This document shows positions 26,261-34,973 of a DNA stretch of 64,000 bases, in pieces. The number at the start of each line of letters is the position of its first letter. The first letter of the stretch is position 1. The notes beneath the pieces were generated by a model that saw only the letters and a list, made by a program, of their open reading frames with translations, made no database searches and was not told the DNA's origin. The position numbers were made by a program, and so were the translations under genes. Source of the DNA: Luteibacter yeojuensis (GTDB taxonomy: Bacteria > Pseudomonadota > Gammaproteobacteria > Xanthomonadales > Rhodanobacteraceae); contig NZ_JAAQTL010000001.1 of NCBI RefSeq assembly GCF_011742875.1, forward strand, positions 2,790,001 through 2,854,000, given 5' to 3'.

Positions 26261-27784
26261 CTAGAGCGACCAACCCTCGCGGAACTCGCGACGCAGGAAC
26301 TGATTGGCCCCCGGCAGATTCGTGACACGCATGTTCGTCGCGTCATACTCGATCCTGCCGCCCGCGCGAAGCGATACGACGCCAAGCAGCATGACCTCGG
26401 TCAGCTGCGCGGCGTATTCGAAGGGCGACGACGCCTTCCCTTTCCCCTTGCACGCATCCACCCAGTTCATCTCGTGACTAGTCTTGATGCGTGCATACTT
26501 CTGCGGAGGCGTGCCCACCGAATCGTGCAACGACTGCGGCAGCAGGCGCGGGTTGGCGCCGTAGGTTTCGTGGATCAGCTTGCCCTTGTCGCCGATGTAG
26601 AGCACGCCGCCGTCCTTGCTCAATTGCCCGGCACCAAGCTCTTGCAGACCAGGCGGCACCAGCGCGCCGTCGTACCAGGTGAGCTTCACCGGTGGCCTGC
26701 CGCCGCGCGCCGGGAAGTCGTAGTACGTCATCGTCGCCATGGGGTACGACTCGTGGTTGAACGGCGTCGAGACCGTTTCCACCGACGTCGGGAAACCCAG
26801 GTCCAGCGACCAGAACGGCGAATCGATGAGGTGCGCGCCCATGTCGCCAATGGCGCCCACGCCCCAGTCCACCCAGCCGCGCCAATTGAACGGGTGATAG
26901 AGCGGGTGATACTCGACAACCGGGCCGGGGCCTAGGAAGAGGTCCCATTCCAGACCCGCCGGCTTCGGATAGTTTCCGGCCATGGCGTTGGCGAGCCGGG
27001 CCATCACCGCATCCATGTCCCAGCTCGCGTCGTCCGGCTTCGGCACGGGTCGCGGGCGTGAAATGCCCTGCGGCCAGTAGACGAGTGGACGGTTCGTCCA
27101 GACATGCACCTCGCTCACCGTGCCGATCGCGTCGGCCGCGATGTACTCGTTGATCAGCCGGGCGTCGTCGGTCGAATGCCCCTGGTTGCCCATCTGGGTG
27201 ACGATCCTGGGGTTCTCCCTGGCTTTCCGGGACAGCTCGCGGGCTTCGTGGATCGACCAGGTCAGCGGCTTCTGCACATAGACGTGCTTGCCCATGCCCA
27301 TCGCCGCGCTGGCGATCGTCGCATGCAGGTGGTCGGGCGTCGCTATGACCACCGCATCGATGTCCTTTTGCTGCTCGAGCATCCGGCGGAAGTCGGTATA
27401 GCGCTTGATCGAGTCGTACTTACGAGAAAGCGCCCTCGTCTGCGCGATCTCGTCCTGCAGCTCCTGGCGCTTCGCGGCGGTCTTTGCCTGATCGAGCCTT
27501 TCCTGCGCCTTCCCCAGTCCTTCGACCGATTTGCGGAAGGACTTGTCCACATAACCCCAATCCACATCGCACATGGCGACGATGTTCTCGCCGGCCAGGG
27601 CGCGCATGTTGTGCATGCCCATGCCGCCGACCCCGATGCCGGCGATGTTCAGTCGATCGCTGGGTGGCGTATGGCCGGGGCCGCCGAGGACATGGCGGGG
27701 CACGATCATCAATCCCGTCGCGGCGAGGGCCGTGGCTGTGCCTGCCAGGAACTCCCGGCGTGTGAACTTCGTTTCGTTCGACAT
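26261..27784 (-). CDS. Gfo/Idh/MocA-family oxidoreductase, Tat-exported
   Basis: A 507-residue protein with a twin-arginine signal ([21 protein letters not shown]). The NAD(P)-binding fold follows ([19 protein letters not shown]), with [27 protein letters not shown], whose EKP/QKP lysine is typical of the family. The insertion rich in K, Q and E near residues 90-115 is common in exported members. Exported homologues keep a tightly bound cofactor and can act as sugar oxidoreductases or lyases. It is the last gene of the nine-gene sugar operon. Its precise substrate is unknown, but co-occurrence with DUF1080 suggests a 3-keto-sugar intermediate. Confidence 0.88.
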   Translation of the reverse strand: MSNETKFTRREFLAGTATALAATGLMIVPRHVLGGPGHTPPSDRLNIAGIGVGGMGMHNMRALAGENIVAMCDVDWGYVDKSFRKSVEGLGKAQERLDQAKTAAKRQELQDEIAQTRALSRKYDSIKRYTDFRRMLEQQKDIDAVVIATPDHLHATIASAAMGMGKHVYVQKPLTWSIHEARELSRKARENPRIVTQMGNQGHSTDDARLINEYIAADAIGTVSEVHVWTNRPLVYWPQGISRPRPVPKPDDASWDMDAVMARLANAMAGNYPKPAGLEWDLFLGPGPVVEYHPLYHPFNWRGWVDWGVGAIGDMGAHLIDSPFWSLDLGFPTSVETVSTPFNHESYPMATMTYYDFPARGGRPPVKLTWYDGALVPPGLQELGAGQLSKDGGVLYIGDKGKLIHETYGANPRLLPQSLHDSVGTPPQKYARIKTSHEMNWVDACKGKGKASSPFEYAAQLTEVMLLGVVSLRAGGRIEYDATNMRVTNLPGANQFLRREFREGWSL

Positions 27785-27817
27785 GGGCGCTGCAATCTCC
27801 GTCTGGATGCGGAAGGT

Positions 27818-28591
27818 TCAGTCCAGCGGCCTCACCCAGATATTCCGGAAGCTGATGGGCTGGGAGTGGTCGCCGTGCGCCTGTAGCTTGATCGGCGCGT
27901 CGGCGTAGGCCTTGTACTTGGGCTTGCCGATATAGAAGGTCTCGCCGGCAAGTTCGGTATGGTTCTGCACAAGCACGCCGTTGTGGAACAGCGTGACGTA
28001 GGCCGGCGATTTCACCGAGCCGTCGGCGGCGAAGACCGGTGCCGTCCAGACGACGTCATAGGTCTGCCATTCGCCGGGCCGGCGCGCCGCGTTGACCAGC
28101 GGAGCCGCCTGCTTGTAGATGCTCGCGGCCTGCCCGTTGACGTAGGTCTTGTTCTCGAACGAATCCATGATCTGGATTTCGTAGCCCTCGTCGCCGGGCC
28201 CGGTGGAGGCCAGGAAAAGGCCGCTGTTACCGCGCCCCTGCCCTTCGCCGGTGATGTCCTTCGGTATCTGCCACTCCAGGTGCAGCTGGTAGTCGCGGAA
28301 ACGCCGCCGGGTCTGGATGTTGCCGCTGGTCTTGTCGACGGTGACCACGCCATCGTGCACCTTCCAGCGCGCGGGAGAATGATCCTTCGATGCTTCCCAC
28401 CCGGCGAGGTCGCGACCGTCGAAGAGCACGACCGCGTCCGACGGCGGCGCATGGTCCTTCGCCCCCGGCGTCACCACCCGGGGCACCGGTTCCCACTGCT
28501 CCGTGGCCTTCGGGTCGTCCTGCGCCGAAGCGCACGAGCCGATAACCGTGAACGTGACGAAGGCGAGGACAGTCGATGTGCTGCGTTTCAT
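27818..28591 (-). CDS. DUF1080 protein (3-keto-glycoside hydrolase/lyase-like)
   Basis: A 257-residue secreted protein. The signal MKRSTSTVLAFVTFTVIGSCASA may be cleaved after CASA or processed as a lipoprotein. The single jelly-roll DUF1080 domain shows VVLFDGRDLAGWEA, GVVTVDKTSGNIQTRRRFRDYQLHLEW, GNSGLFL, YEIQIMDSF and the terminal PISFRNIWVRPLD. Family members characterised in Bacteroides and other bacteria cleave 3-keto-glycosides or hydrate 3-keto-2-hydroxyglucal. It lies between the TIM-barrel gene and the Tat-exported MocA gene, consistent with a periplasmic step after C3 oxidation. Confidence 0.85.
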   Translation of the reverse strand: MKRSTSTVLAFVTFTVIGSCASAQDDPKATEQWEPVPRVVTPGAKDHAPPSDAVVLFDGRDLAGWEASKDHSPARWKVHDGVVTVDKTSGNIQTRRRFRDYQLHLEWQIPKDITGEGQGRGNSGLFLASTGPGDEGYEIQIMDSFENKTYVNGQAASIYKQAAPLVNAARRPGEWQTYDVVWTAPVFAADGSVKSPAYVTLFHNGVLVQNHTELAGETFYIGKPKYKAYADAPIKLQAHGDHSQPISFRNIWVRPLD

Positions 28592-28611
28592 GGGCACTCC
28601 TTGGGAAGACG

Positions 28612-29523
28612 TCAGACCGCGCACGTTCTGAACGCCTCGGCGAACGAGTCGAAGGGGTCCGGGCCTGCCGGCATGAATTCATGCGCGATGAAGCCCTGGT
28701 ATTTGAGGTCCGCGATGGCCGTGGCGATGGCGCGGTAGTTCAGTTCCTGCGTGCCGTCGATCTCGTGGCGACCGGGCACGCCGCCCGTATGGAAGTGACC
28801 GATCCACTGGATGTTGTCGCGGATGGTGCGGATCACGTCGCCTTCCATGATCTGCATGTGGTAGATGTCGTAGAGCAGTTTGACGTTGGGCGAACCGATG
28901 CCTTTCGTCACCGCTACGCCGAACGCGGTGCTGTCTCCCTGGTATCCGTGGTGGTCCACCTTGCTGTTCAGCAGCTCGATGCAGAGCGTGATGCCGTTCT
29001 CTTCCGCATACGGTGCGATCTTCGAAAGGCCGGCGATGCAGTTGTCGATGGCCCGCCGATCGTCGATGCCCGCCTTGCGGTTGCCGAACATGGTGATCAC
29101 GTTGGTCACGCCAGCGCGCTTCGCGCGTGGGATCGTGGTCTCGATTTCCTTGATCAGCGCGGCGTGGTTCGCCGGATCGTTGAAACCCATTTCGATGAAG
29201 TTGTCCCGCTTTGCGGGATAGCCCATCGACACCGCCATGCCGTGGTCGGTCGCCACCGACCATTCGTCCGCGTAGAGCAGGTCGACGCCCGCGAAACCGA
29301 TGGCCTTCAGGCGCTTGCACAGTTCGGGGAGAGGCGCCTTGGATGTCCAGCGGCTGAGCGACTGCCGGATCCGCCCGCCGGGAACCGCGGGAGGGACGGC
29401 TTTTCCGGTGACGGCTCCGGCGGAAGCGAGCAGGGGCGCGGCTCCCGCGATCGCCGCGGCCGTGGCGAGGCGTCCCAGTGCGGCGCGGCGGCCGATGTCG
29501 GTCGTGTCGTCGGGCGTGTTCAT
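28612..29523 (-). CDS. Hydroxypyruvate-isomerase-like TIM-barrel protein, Tat-like signal
   Basis: A 303-residue protein starting at ATG 29523, in a 4-base overlap with the preceding gene. The N-terminus GRRAALGRLATAAAIAGAAPLLASAGA looks like a twin-arginine signal. The AP-endonuclease-2/xylose-isomerase-like barrel follows, with metal-ligand regions ENGITLCIELLNSKVDHHGYQ, VKLLYDIYHMQIMEGD and IGHFHTGGVPGRHEIDG, closely matching Hyi-type proteins. It would isomerise or epimerise a keto sugar, here likely in the periplasm. The exact reaction is inferred from context only. Confidence 0.85.
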   Translation of the reverse strand: MNTPDDTTDIGRRAALGRLATAAAIAGAAPLLASAGAVTGKAVPPAVPGGRIRQSLSRWTSKAPLPELCKRLKAIGFAGVDLLYADEWSVATDHGMAVSMGYPAKRDNFIEMGFNDPANHAALIKEIETTIPRAKRAGVTNVITMFGNRKAGIDDRRAIDNCIAGLSKIAPYAEENGITLCIELLNSKVDHHGYQGDSTAFGVAVTKGIGSPNVKLLYDIYHMQIMEGDVIRTIRDNIQWIGHFHTGGVPGRHEIDGTQELNYRAIATAIADLKYQGFIAHEFMPAGPDPFDSFAEAFRTCAV

Positions 29524-30575
29524 TCGAGTCCCAGGATCTGGCGGTTGAACGTGCGGTCGCTGCCTGTCGACACGAAATCGTCGAAAGCGTGATCGGTGAC
29601 CTGGATGATGCGGTCGCGGATGAACGGCGCACCTTCCTTCGCGCCCTGCTGCGCATCCTTGATGCAGCACTCCCATTCGAGCACCGCCCAGCCTGGATAG
29701 TCGTATTGCGCGAGCTTGCTGAAGATCGCGCGGAAATCGATCTGTCCGTCCCCAAGCGAACGGAACCGTCCGGGGCGGTCGATCCAGTCCTGGTAGCCGC
29801 CATAGACGCCCGAGCGCCCGTTGGGCCGGAACTCGGCGTCCTTCACGTGGAAGGCGCGGATGCGCTCGTGGTAATTGTCGATGAACTGAAGGTAGTCCAT
29901 CTGCTGCAGGACCATGTGGCTCGGATCGAACAGGATGTTCGCGCGCGGATGGTGGTCGACCGCGTCGAGGAATCGCTCGAAGGTGACGCCGTCGTGCAGG
30001 TCCTCGCTGGGATGAAGTTCATAGCAGACATCGACACCTGCTTCGTCGAAGGCGTCGAGAATCGGCTTCCAGCGCCTCCCGAGTTCCGCGAAGGCTTCGT
30101 CGACGAGCCCCGCCGGCCGTTGCGGCCATGGATAGAACAGGTGCCAGGCCAGCGCACCGGAAAAGGTGGCGTGGGCCGTCAGGCCGAGGTTCCTGCTTGC
30201 CTTGGCTGCGAGTTTGAGCTGGTCCACCGCCCAGGCCTGGCGCTGTTGCGTATGGCCACGCAGCGCGGGGGGAGCGAAGCCGTCGAACAGGCGGTCGTAC
30301 GCGGGATGCGACGCCACCAGTTGCCCTTGCAGGTGCGTGGACAGCTCGGTCACGGCCAGGCCGTGCCCGGCGAGCATGCCCGCCATGTCGTCGCAGTACG
30401 TCTTGCTGGCCGCGGCCTGTTCGAGATCGAACAGGCGACGATCGTTGGATGGAATCTGCACGCCGACGAAGCCGAGCGACGACGCCCAACGGGCAATATC
30501 GGGAAGCGTGTTGAACGGCGCCTCGTCCGATGCGTACTGGGCGAGGAAGATGCCTGGGCCCTTGAGTGTCTTCAT
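29520..30575 (-). CDS. Sugar phosphate isomerase/epimerase-like TIM-barrel protein (cytoplasmic)
   Basis: A 351-residue xylose-isomerase-like barrel without signal peptide (MKTLKGPGIFLAQYASDEAPF). Metal-binding blocks are DVCYELHPSEDLHDG, ANILFDPSHMVLQQMDYL, RAFHVKDAEF and WAVLEWECCIKD. The whole-length relationship is to the IolE/YcjR-like group found in sugar 3-oxidation clusters, where such enzymes may epimerise 3-keto intermediates. It ends in an ATGA overlap with the next barrel gene and starts 2 bases after the stop codon of the dehydrogenase small-subunit gene, so it is clearly in the same operon. Confidence 0.85.
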   Translation of the reverse strand: MKTLKGPGIFLAQYASDEAPFNTLPDIARWASSLGFVGVQIPSNDRRLFDLEQAAASKTYCDDMAGMLAGHGLAVTELSTHLQGQLVASHPAYDRLFDGFAPPALRGHTQQRQAWAVDQLKLAAKASRNLGLTAHATFSGALAWHLFYPWPQRPAGLVDEAFAELGRRWKPILDAFDEAGVDVCYELHPSEDLHDGVTFERFLDAVDHHPRANILFDPSHMVLQQMDYLQFIDNYHERIRAFHVKDAEFRPNGRSGVYGGYQDWIDRPGRFRSLGDGQIDFRAIFSKLAQYDYPGWAVLEWECCIKDAQQGAKEGAPFIRDRIIQVTDHAFDDFVSTGSDRTFNRQILGLE

Positions 30576-30576
30576 G

Positions 30577-31167
30577 TCAGATCTTCAGCTCGGTCTCGAC
30601 GGCCCACGCCCTGCCGTTGCCCGCGTCGGCCAGCGGGATGTCGGCCTTCCAGGCGCCGGGAACGGGGTCGTACTGGAGCACCTGGGTGCAACCCGGCTCG
30701 GACAGGAAGAAGCCCAGCATCGCGAGCTTCTTGCTCATGAGCACGAAGTCGGCCGCCGGCGTCAGCTGGCCGCCCCGTGGCGCGGCGAGCGCTTCGGCAT
30801 GAAGCCGGGTCACCAGCGCCTTGCGCTCGGCCTCGTCGAGCTGCAGGAAGGGCTTGCCGCCCGCCTTGTCGAAGGCCGCCATCGCAGCCAGGTAACGCTT
30901 CTGGTCGGCCTTCGTGTAGACGGCCTTGAACATCTGGTCGACGAACAACGGCACGCCCGCATCGACCGCTCCCGGCGTATCGGTTCGCGGAATCACGATG
31001 TCAGACACGGCACCGACCAGGCTGTACTGGGCCGGCGTGAAGAACTGGGGTTTTGTCTCCGGCTTCAGCGATGCGGCATGCGCATCGAACACCGCCAGCA
31101 GCGACGGGCCCGCGATGGCGCCGACGGCCAGCGCGGACATGCTTTTCAACCATTCGCGACGATTCAT
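30577..31167 (-). CDS. Gluconate 2-dehydrogenase subunit 3-family protein (dehydrogenase small subunit)
   Basis: A 196-residue protein with a twin-arginine signal (MNRREWLKSMSALAVGAIAG). The family core follows: FTPAQYSLVGAVSDIVIPRTDTPGAVDAGVPLFVDQM and MSKKLAMLGFFLSEPG. This subunit folds with and escorts the signal-less GMC-type catalytic subunit through the Tat system. The gene lies 10 bases downstream of the GMC gene. Together they form the glucoside 3-dehydrogenase or gluconate/sorbitol dehydrogenase type of complex. A cytochrome c subunit, usual in some such enzymes, is not encoded here. Confidence 0.9.
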   Translation of the reverse strand: MNRREWLKSMSALAVGAIAGPSLLAVFDAHAASLKPETKPQFFTPAQYSLVGAVSDIVIPRTDTPGAVDAGVPLFVDQMFKAVYTKADQKRYLAAMAAFDKAGGKPFLQLDEAERKALVTRLHAEALAAPRGGQLTPAADFVLMSKKLAMLGFFLSEPGCTQVLQYDPVPGAWKADIPLADAGNGRAWAVETELKI

Positions 31168-31177
31168 GGTGGTGTCC

Positions 31178-32869
31178 TCAGATGTTGCCGCGCTTGAGTT
31201 CTTCCACGGCGTGGTTGGCCGCGCGTGCGGTCAACGCCATGTAAGTCAAGGACGGGTTCTGGCAAGCGGACGACGCCATGGCCGAGCCGTCGGTCACGAA
31301 GACGTTCTTGCACGCGTGCATCTGGTTCCAGCCGTTGAGCACCGAGGTCTTCGGATCGCGGCCCATGCGCGCCGTACCCATTTCGTGGATGCCTGCGCCG
31401 ACATTGGCTTTGATCTTGAACGAACCCACGTCGCGATAGCCCGCCGCGGCCAGCATCTCCATCGCGTCGTCGATGATCGCCTTGCCGATCATGATTTCGT
31501 TTTCCTGGTGCGCGGCATCAAAATTGAGGATGGGCAGGCCGTACTTGTCCTTGCGCTGCCGGTCGAGCGTCACGAAATTCTTGTGCGAGGGCAGCATTTC
31601 GCCGAAGCCCATCATCGAGATATACCAGGGGCCGGGAGCCTGCGCGGCACGCTTGAGCTCTTCGCCCAACGCCTGCTCGTCGACGAGGCGCGTCCAGTCC
31701 TGGCGTCCCGCCCCGCCCTGGAAGCCGAAACCTCGCAGGTACTTCTGCTTGTCGGTGCCGACGTTGCGATAACGGGGAATGTAAAACCCGTTGGGGCGGC
31801 GGCCCGAGTAGTAGCGGTCCTCATGGCCATCGACCATGGCGCGTGCGCCCGAGCCGAACAGGTGATCCATGATGTTGTGACCGAGTTCGCCGCTGTCGTT
31901 GCCGAAACCGTTGGGGAACCGGCTCGATGTCGAGTTCATCAGGATGTGCGCGGTGCCGAACGTCGATGCGCACATGAAGATCACGCGGGCGAAGTATTCG
32001 GTCTGCTGACCGGTTTCCGCATCCAGCACGCGCACGCCGGTGGCCTTGCCCTTGTCGTTGTCGTACATCAGCTCGTAGACGATGGCATTCGTCACCATCG
32101 TCATGTTGCCCGTCCGCTCGGCGGAAGGAAGGGTGGACGAGTTGCTGCTGAAGTAACCGCCGTAAGGGCATCCGCGCATGCAAAGGTTGCGATACTGGCA
32201 CGTCGCGCGTTGCGGACTCTGGTCGTGCTTCAGCGGCGCCGAGAGATTGGCGGTGCGGCCGATGATGAGCTTGCGGTTGAACTTGCCGTCGAGCTTGCCC
32301 TGGAAATCCTTCTCCACGCAGTTGAGTTCCATGGGCGGCAGGAAGTCGCCGTCCGGCAGCTGCGCGAGATGGTCGGTGTTGCCGCTGACACCGATGAAAT
32401 GCTCGACATAGTCGTACCAGGGAGCGAGGTCCTCGTAGCGGATCGGCCAGTCCACGCCCACGCCTTCCTTGCCGTTCGCCTCGAAGTCCATCTGGCTGAA
32501 GCGATAGCTCTGCCTGCCCCACATCAACGAGCGTCCGCCCACGTGGTAGCCACGGAACCAGTCGAAGGGCTTGGTTTCCTCGTAGGGATTGTCGATGTCG
32601 TCGGCGAACCAGTGCTTGGTCGACTGGGTGATGCCGTAGAACGACGGGCGCGTGTGCTTGGGCCACCGGGCAATGTCCGCCTGGGTCGGCTCGTCGCCGT
32701 AGGGCAACTCCCATGGTGCTTTCATCGCCGTGGGGTAATCGCCGTGCTTGACCATGGGACCGCGGTCGAGCACGAGGGTCTTCAGGCCCTTCTCGGTCAG
32801 TTCCTTGGCGGCCCAGCCGCCGCTGACGCCGGTACCGACGACGATGGCGTCGAATGTGTTCTTTTCCAT
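31178..32869 (-). CDS. GMC-family FAD oxidoreductase (glycoside 3-dehydrogenase-like large subunit)
   Basis: A 563-residue flavoprotein. The FAD-binding fold is FDAIVVGTGVSGGWAAKELTEKG. A cysteine motif follows (CQYRNLCMRGCPYGGYF), typical of membrane-type sugar dehydrogenases. The active-site region is HEMGTARMGRDPKTSVLN, then VFVTDGSAMASSACQNPSLTYMALT. It has no signal of its own and depends on the Tat-carrying small subunit next door. By family it would oxidise a sugar hydroxyl (C3 of a glycoside is the likely position) and pass electrons to the respiratory chain. The operon context (DUF1080, MocA, barrels) favours 3-keto-glycoside formation. Confidence 0.88.
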   Translation of the reverse strand: MEKNTFDAIVVGTGVSGGWAAKELTEKGLKTLVLDRGPMVKHGDYPTAMKAPWELPYGDEPTQADIARWPKHTRPSFYGITQSTKHWFADDIDNPYEETKPFDWFRGYHVGGRSLMWGRQSYRFSQMDFEANGKEGVGVDWPIRYEDLAPWYDYVEHFIGVSGNTDHLAQLPDGDFLPPMELNCVEKDFQGKLDGKFNRKLIIGRTANLSAPLKHDQSPQRATCQYRNLCMRGCPYGGYFSSNSSTLPSAERTGNMTMVTNAIVYELMYDNDKGKATGVRVLDAETGQQTEYFARVIFMCASTFGTAHILMNSTSSRFPNGFGNDSGELGHNIMDHLFGSGARAMVDGHEDRYYSGRRPNGFYIPRYRNVGTDKQKYLRGFGFQGGAGRQDWTRLVDEQALGEELKRAAQAPGPWYISMMGFGEMLPSHKNFVTLDRQRKDKYGLPILNFDAAHQENEIMIGKAIIDDAMEMLAAAGYRDVGSFKIKANVGAGIHEMGTARMGRDPKTSVLNGWNQMHACKNVFVTDGSAMASSACQNPSLTYMALTARAANHAVEELKRGNI

Positions 32870-32878
32870 GCAGGTTCC

Positions 32879-33751
32879 TCAGCGCAGCGGGCGCAGGTAG
32901 TCAAAATCGACGCGAGCGGCCTCGAGCGAGCTCATGCGGGCAAAAGGGCCTTCCTGTTCGACGAAGCAGTGCTTCAGTCCGGAGCTGTCCGCGGCGGCCA
33001 TGATGGGCTTGTAGTCGAGCGTGCCGCGACCGAGTTCGGCGCCCGGATAATCCTTGGCGTTACCGGGCAGGAAATCCTTCGCGTGCATCAGCGGGATACG
33101 CCCCGGGTTGGCCTTGAAATAGTCGGTGGGGTCCTTTCCGCCAGCGTGGACCCAGCCACAATCCAGTTCGAACTGCACGAGCTTGGGGTCGGTTTCCGCG
33201 AGCAGCACGTCGTAGAACACCTTGCCGCCGCCTACGTCGCCGAATTCGGCATGGTGGTTGTGATACGCGTATCGCAGGCCCGCCGCCCGGGCTTTCTCGC
33301 CGAGCCGGTTGGCGTATTCGGCCGTGCGCTTCGCGTCGTCGAGCGTATAGGTCGGATCGCCGCCACCCTTCTCCTTCTGCATGATCGAGGGAAGCATGCT
33401 GCTGACGATGTAACGGGCGCCGAGCGTGTGCGCGGCCTTGATGCCGGGTTCGAAACCGAGACTGTCGAAATGCATGCTGGGGCAACCCAGGCCGGCCTGC
33501 TTCAGCTGGTCGCGCAGGGTCTCGGCCGTGCTGGTGACGATGGCCTCGATCTCCGTGTAGCCGATCGATTTCAGGGTCTTGAGCGTGCCGACGGGGTCGT
33601 TCTGGTACGCATCGAGCACCATATAGAGCTGGATGCCCATCCCCTTCCCTTTCGACGCGGCGGCGAGGAGCTTGCCCGGTGCGCCGAGGCCGAGCCCCAG
33701 CACCGTGCCACACAGCGCGGAACGCGCGAGGAACTGCCTTCGACTCATCAT
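32879..33751 (-). CDS. Sugar phosphate isomerase/epimerase-like TIM-barrel protein, Tat-exported
   Basis: A 290-residue protein starting at ATG 33751 (GGAGAA upstream; ATG 33748 follows immediately). The twin-arginine signal is MMSRRQFLARSALCGTVLGLGLG. The barrel domain shows GIQLYMVLDAYQNDPVGTLKTLKSIGY, LRYAYHNHHAEF, VQFELDCGWVHAGGKDP, LMHAKDF and HCFVEQEGPF, with His/Glu/Asp metal ligands in the usual positions. It resembles exported epimerase-like proteins of 3-keto-glycoside clusters, some of which act as lyases/hydratases. It lies 9 bases upstream of the GMC gene. Confidence 0.85.
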   Translation of the reverse strand: MMSRRQFLARSALCGTVLGLGLGAPGKLLAAASKGKGMGIQLYMVLDAYQNDPVGTLKTLKSIGYTEIEAIVTSTAETLRDQLKQAGLGCPSMHFDSLGFEPGIKAAHTLGARYIVSSMLPSIMQKEKGGGDPTYTLDDAKRTAEYANRLGEKARAAGLRYAYHNHHAEFGDVGGGKVFYDVLLAETDPKLVQFELDCGWVHAGGKDPTDYFKANPGRIPLMHAKDFLPGNAKDYPGAELGRGTLDYKPIMAAADSSGLKHCFVEQEGPFARMSSLEAARVDFDYLRPLR

Positions 33752-33767
33752 GTGCGGTTCTCCGGAA

Positions 33768-34973
33768 TCACTGGGCGCCGGCCACGGCGGCGGTAGCGGT
33801 GGCCTTGCGCTCCTTGAAGAGCAAGACGAAAAGGGCGAAGACGAAGGCGGCGAACGTGCCGGCAATGATCCAGATGGCATGCCAGTCATGCGTCGCGTCG
33901 CCGCGCGTATACGTTTCGACCACCGCGCCGGACAACCATGAACCGACGAACATGCCGAGACCATAGGTCAGGAAGGTGATGAGCCCCTGGGTTGCCGCGC
34001 GCAGCGCGGGTGGGGCTTCCCGGTCGATGTAGATCTGGCCCACGACGAAGAAGAAGTCGAAGCAGACGCCATGCAGGACGATGCCGAGCCAAAGCATCCA
34101 CATCAGCTCCCCGGTACCCCCGAAGGCGAACAGGCCGTAACGCACCACCCACGCGAGCATGCCGACGGCGAGCATCCACTTCACACCCAGGCGGCGGAAG
34201 AACCAGGGAATGAGGAGCATGAAGAACAGCTCCGACATCTGTCCGCCGGTCATCTTGCCGGCCGCGTTGACCACGCCGGCCTCGTTGAGGAAGAGGTTGG
34301 TGAAGGCGTAGTAGAACTGCAGCGGAATGCAGATCAGGAACGATGCGAGGGCGAACACCGCCATCGAGCGATCGCGGAGCAGATGCAGCGATTCGAGCGG
34401 CAGCGCGTGGCGCAGCTCGAAGCGAGCATGCCGCGCCAGCGGCGGCGTCGGCGGCAGGGTAAAGCAGTAACCGGCCAGCACGACCGAAAGGCCTGCCGCC
34501 AGGAGGAGGGGCGATGCCGTGGCCTCCACGCCCCACGCGCCGACGACCAGTCCCACCACGATCCAGCCGATGCTGCCGAAGACGCGGATGGCGCCGAATT
34601 CTTCCTGCGGGTCCTTGATGTGCCGCATGGCGAGCGAGGCGGTCAGGGCCAGGGTCGGCATGTAGCAGAGGCTATAGGCCAGCAGGGGCACATAGACCAT
34701 CGCGAACGTGGTCTGCTGCGCGGCGATCGCGAGCAGGACGGCGCCAAGCAGGTGCAGCAGGGTGAGTACCCGGCGCGTGTCGAAGAGGCGATCGGCGAGC
34801 AGTCCCACGAACAGCGGCGAGATGATCGCGCCGACGGCGGTGGTACCCGCGACGGCGCCTATTTCCGTGCCGGTGAAATGCAGCGTCTTGCCGAGCCAGG
34901 TACCGACCGTGACGTACCACGCGCCCCAGATGCCGAACTCGAACAACATCATCACTCTAAGACGCCACTTCAT
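33768..34973 (-). CDS. MFS permease of the nucleoside/sugar H+ symporter type
   Basis: A 401-residue protein with 12 predicted helices, starting at ATG 34973 in an ATGA overlap with the preceding MocA gene. The first helix FEFGIWGAWYVTVGTWL and the loop GLLADRLFDTRRVLTLLHLLGA match the NupG/XapB-like (Nuc_H_symport) family. Members in sugar-oxidation operons import mono- or modified sugars rather than nucleosides. It would bring the periplasmic product into the cytoplasm. Substrate assignment is from context. Confidence 0.85.
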   Translation of the reverse strand: MKWRLRVMMLFEFGIWGAWYVTVGTWLGKTLHFTGTEIGAVAGTTAVGAIISPLFVGLLADRLFDTRRVLTLLHLLGAVLLAIAAQQTTFAMVYVPLLAYSLCYMPTLALTASLAMRHIKDPQEEFGAIRVFGSIGWIVVGLVVGAWGVEATASPLLLAAGLSVVLAGYCFTLPPTPPLARHARFELRHALPLESLHLLRDRSMAVFALASFLICIPLQFYYAFTNLFLNEAGVVNAAGKMTGGQMSELFFMLLIPWFFRRLGVKWMLAVGMLAWVVRYGLFAFGGTGELMWMLWLGIVLHGVCFDFFFVVGQIYIDREAPPALRAATQGLITFLTYGLGMFVGSWLSGAVVETYTRGDATHDWHAIWIIAGTFAAFVFALFVLLFKERKATATAAVAGAQ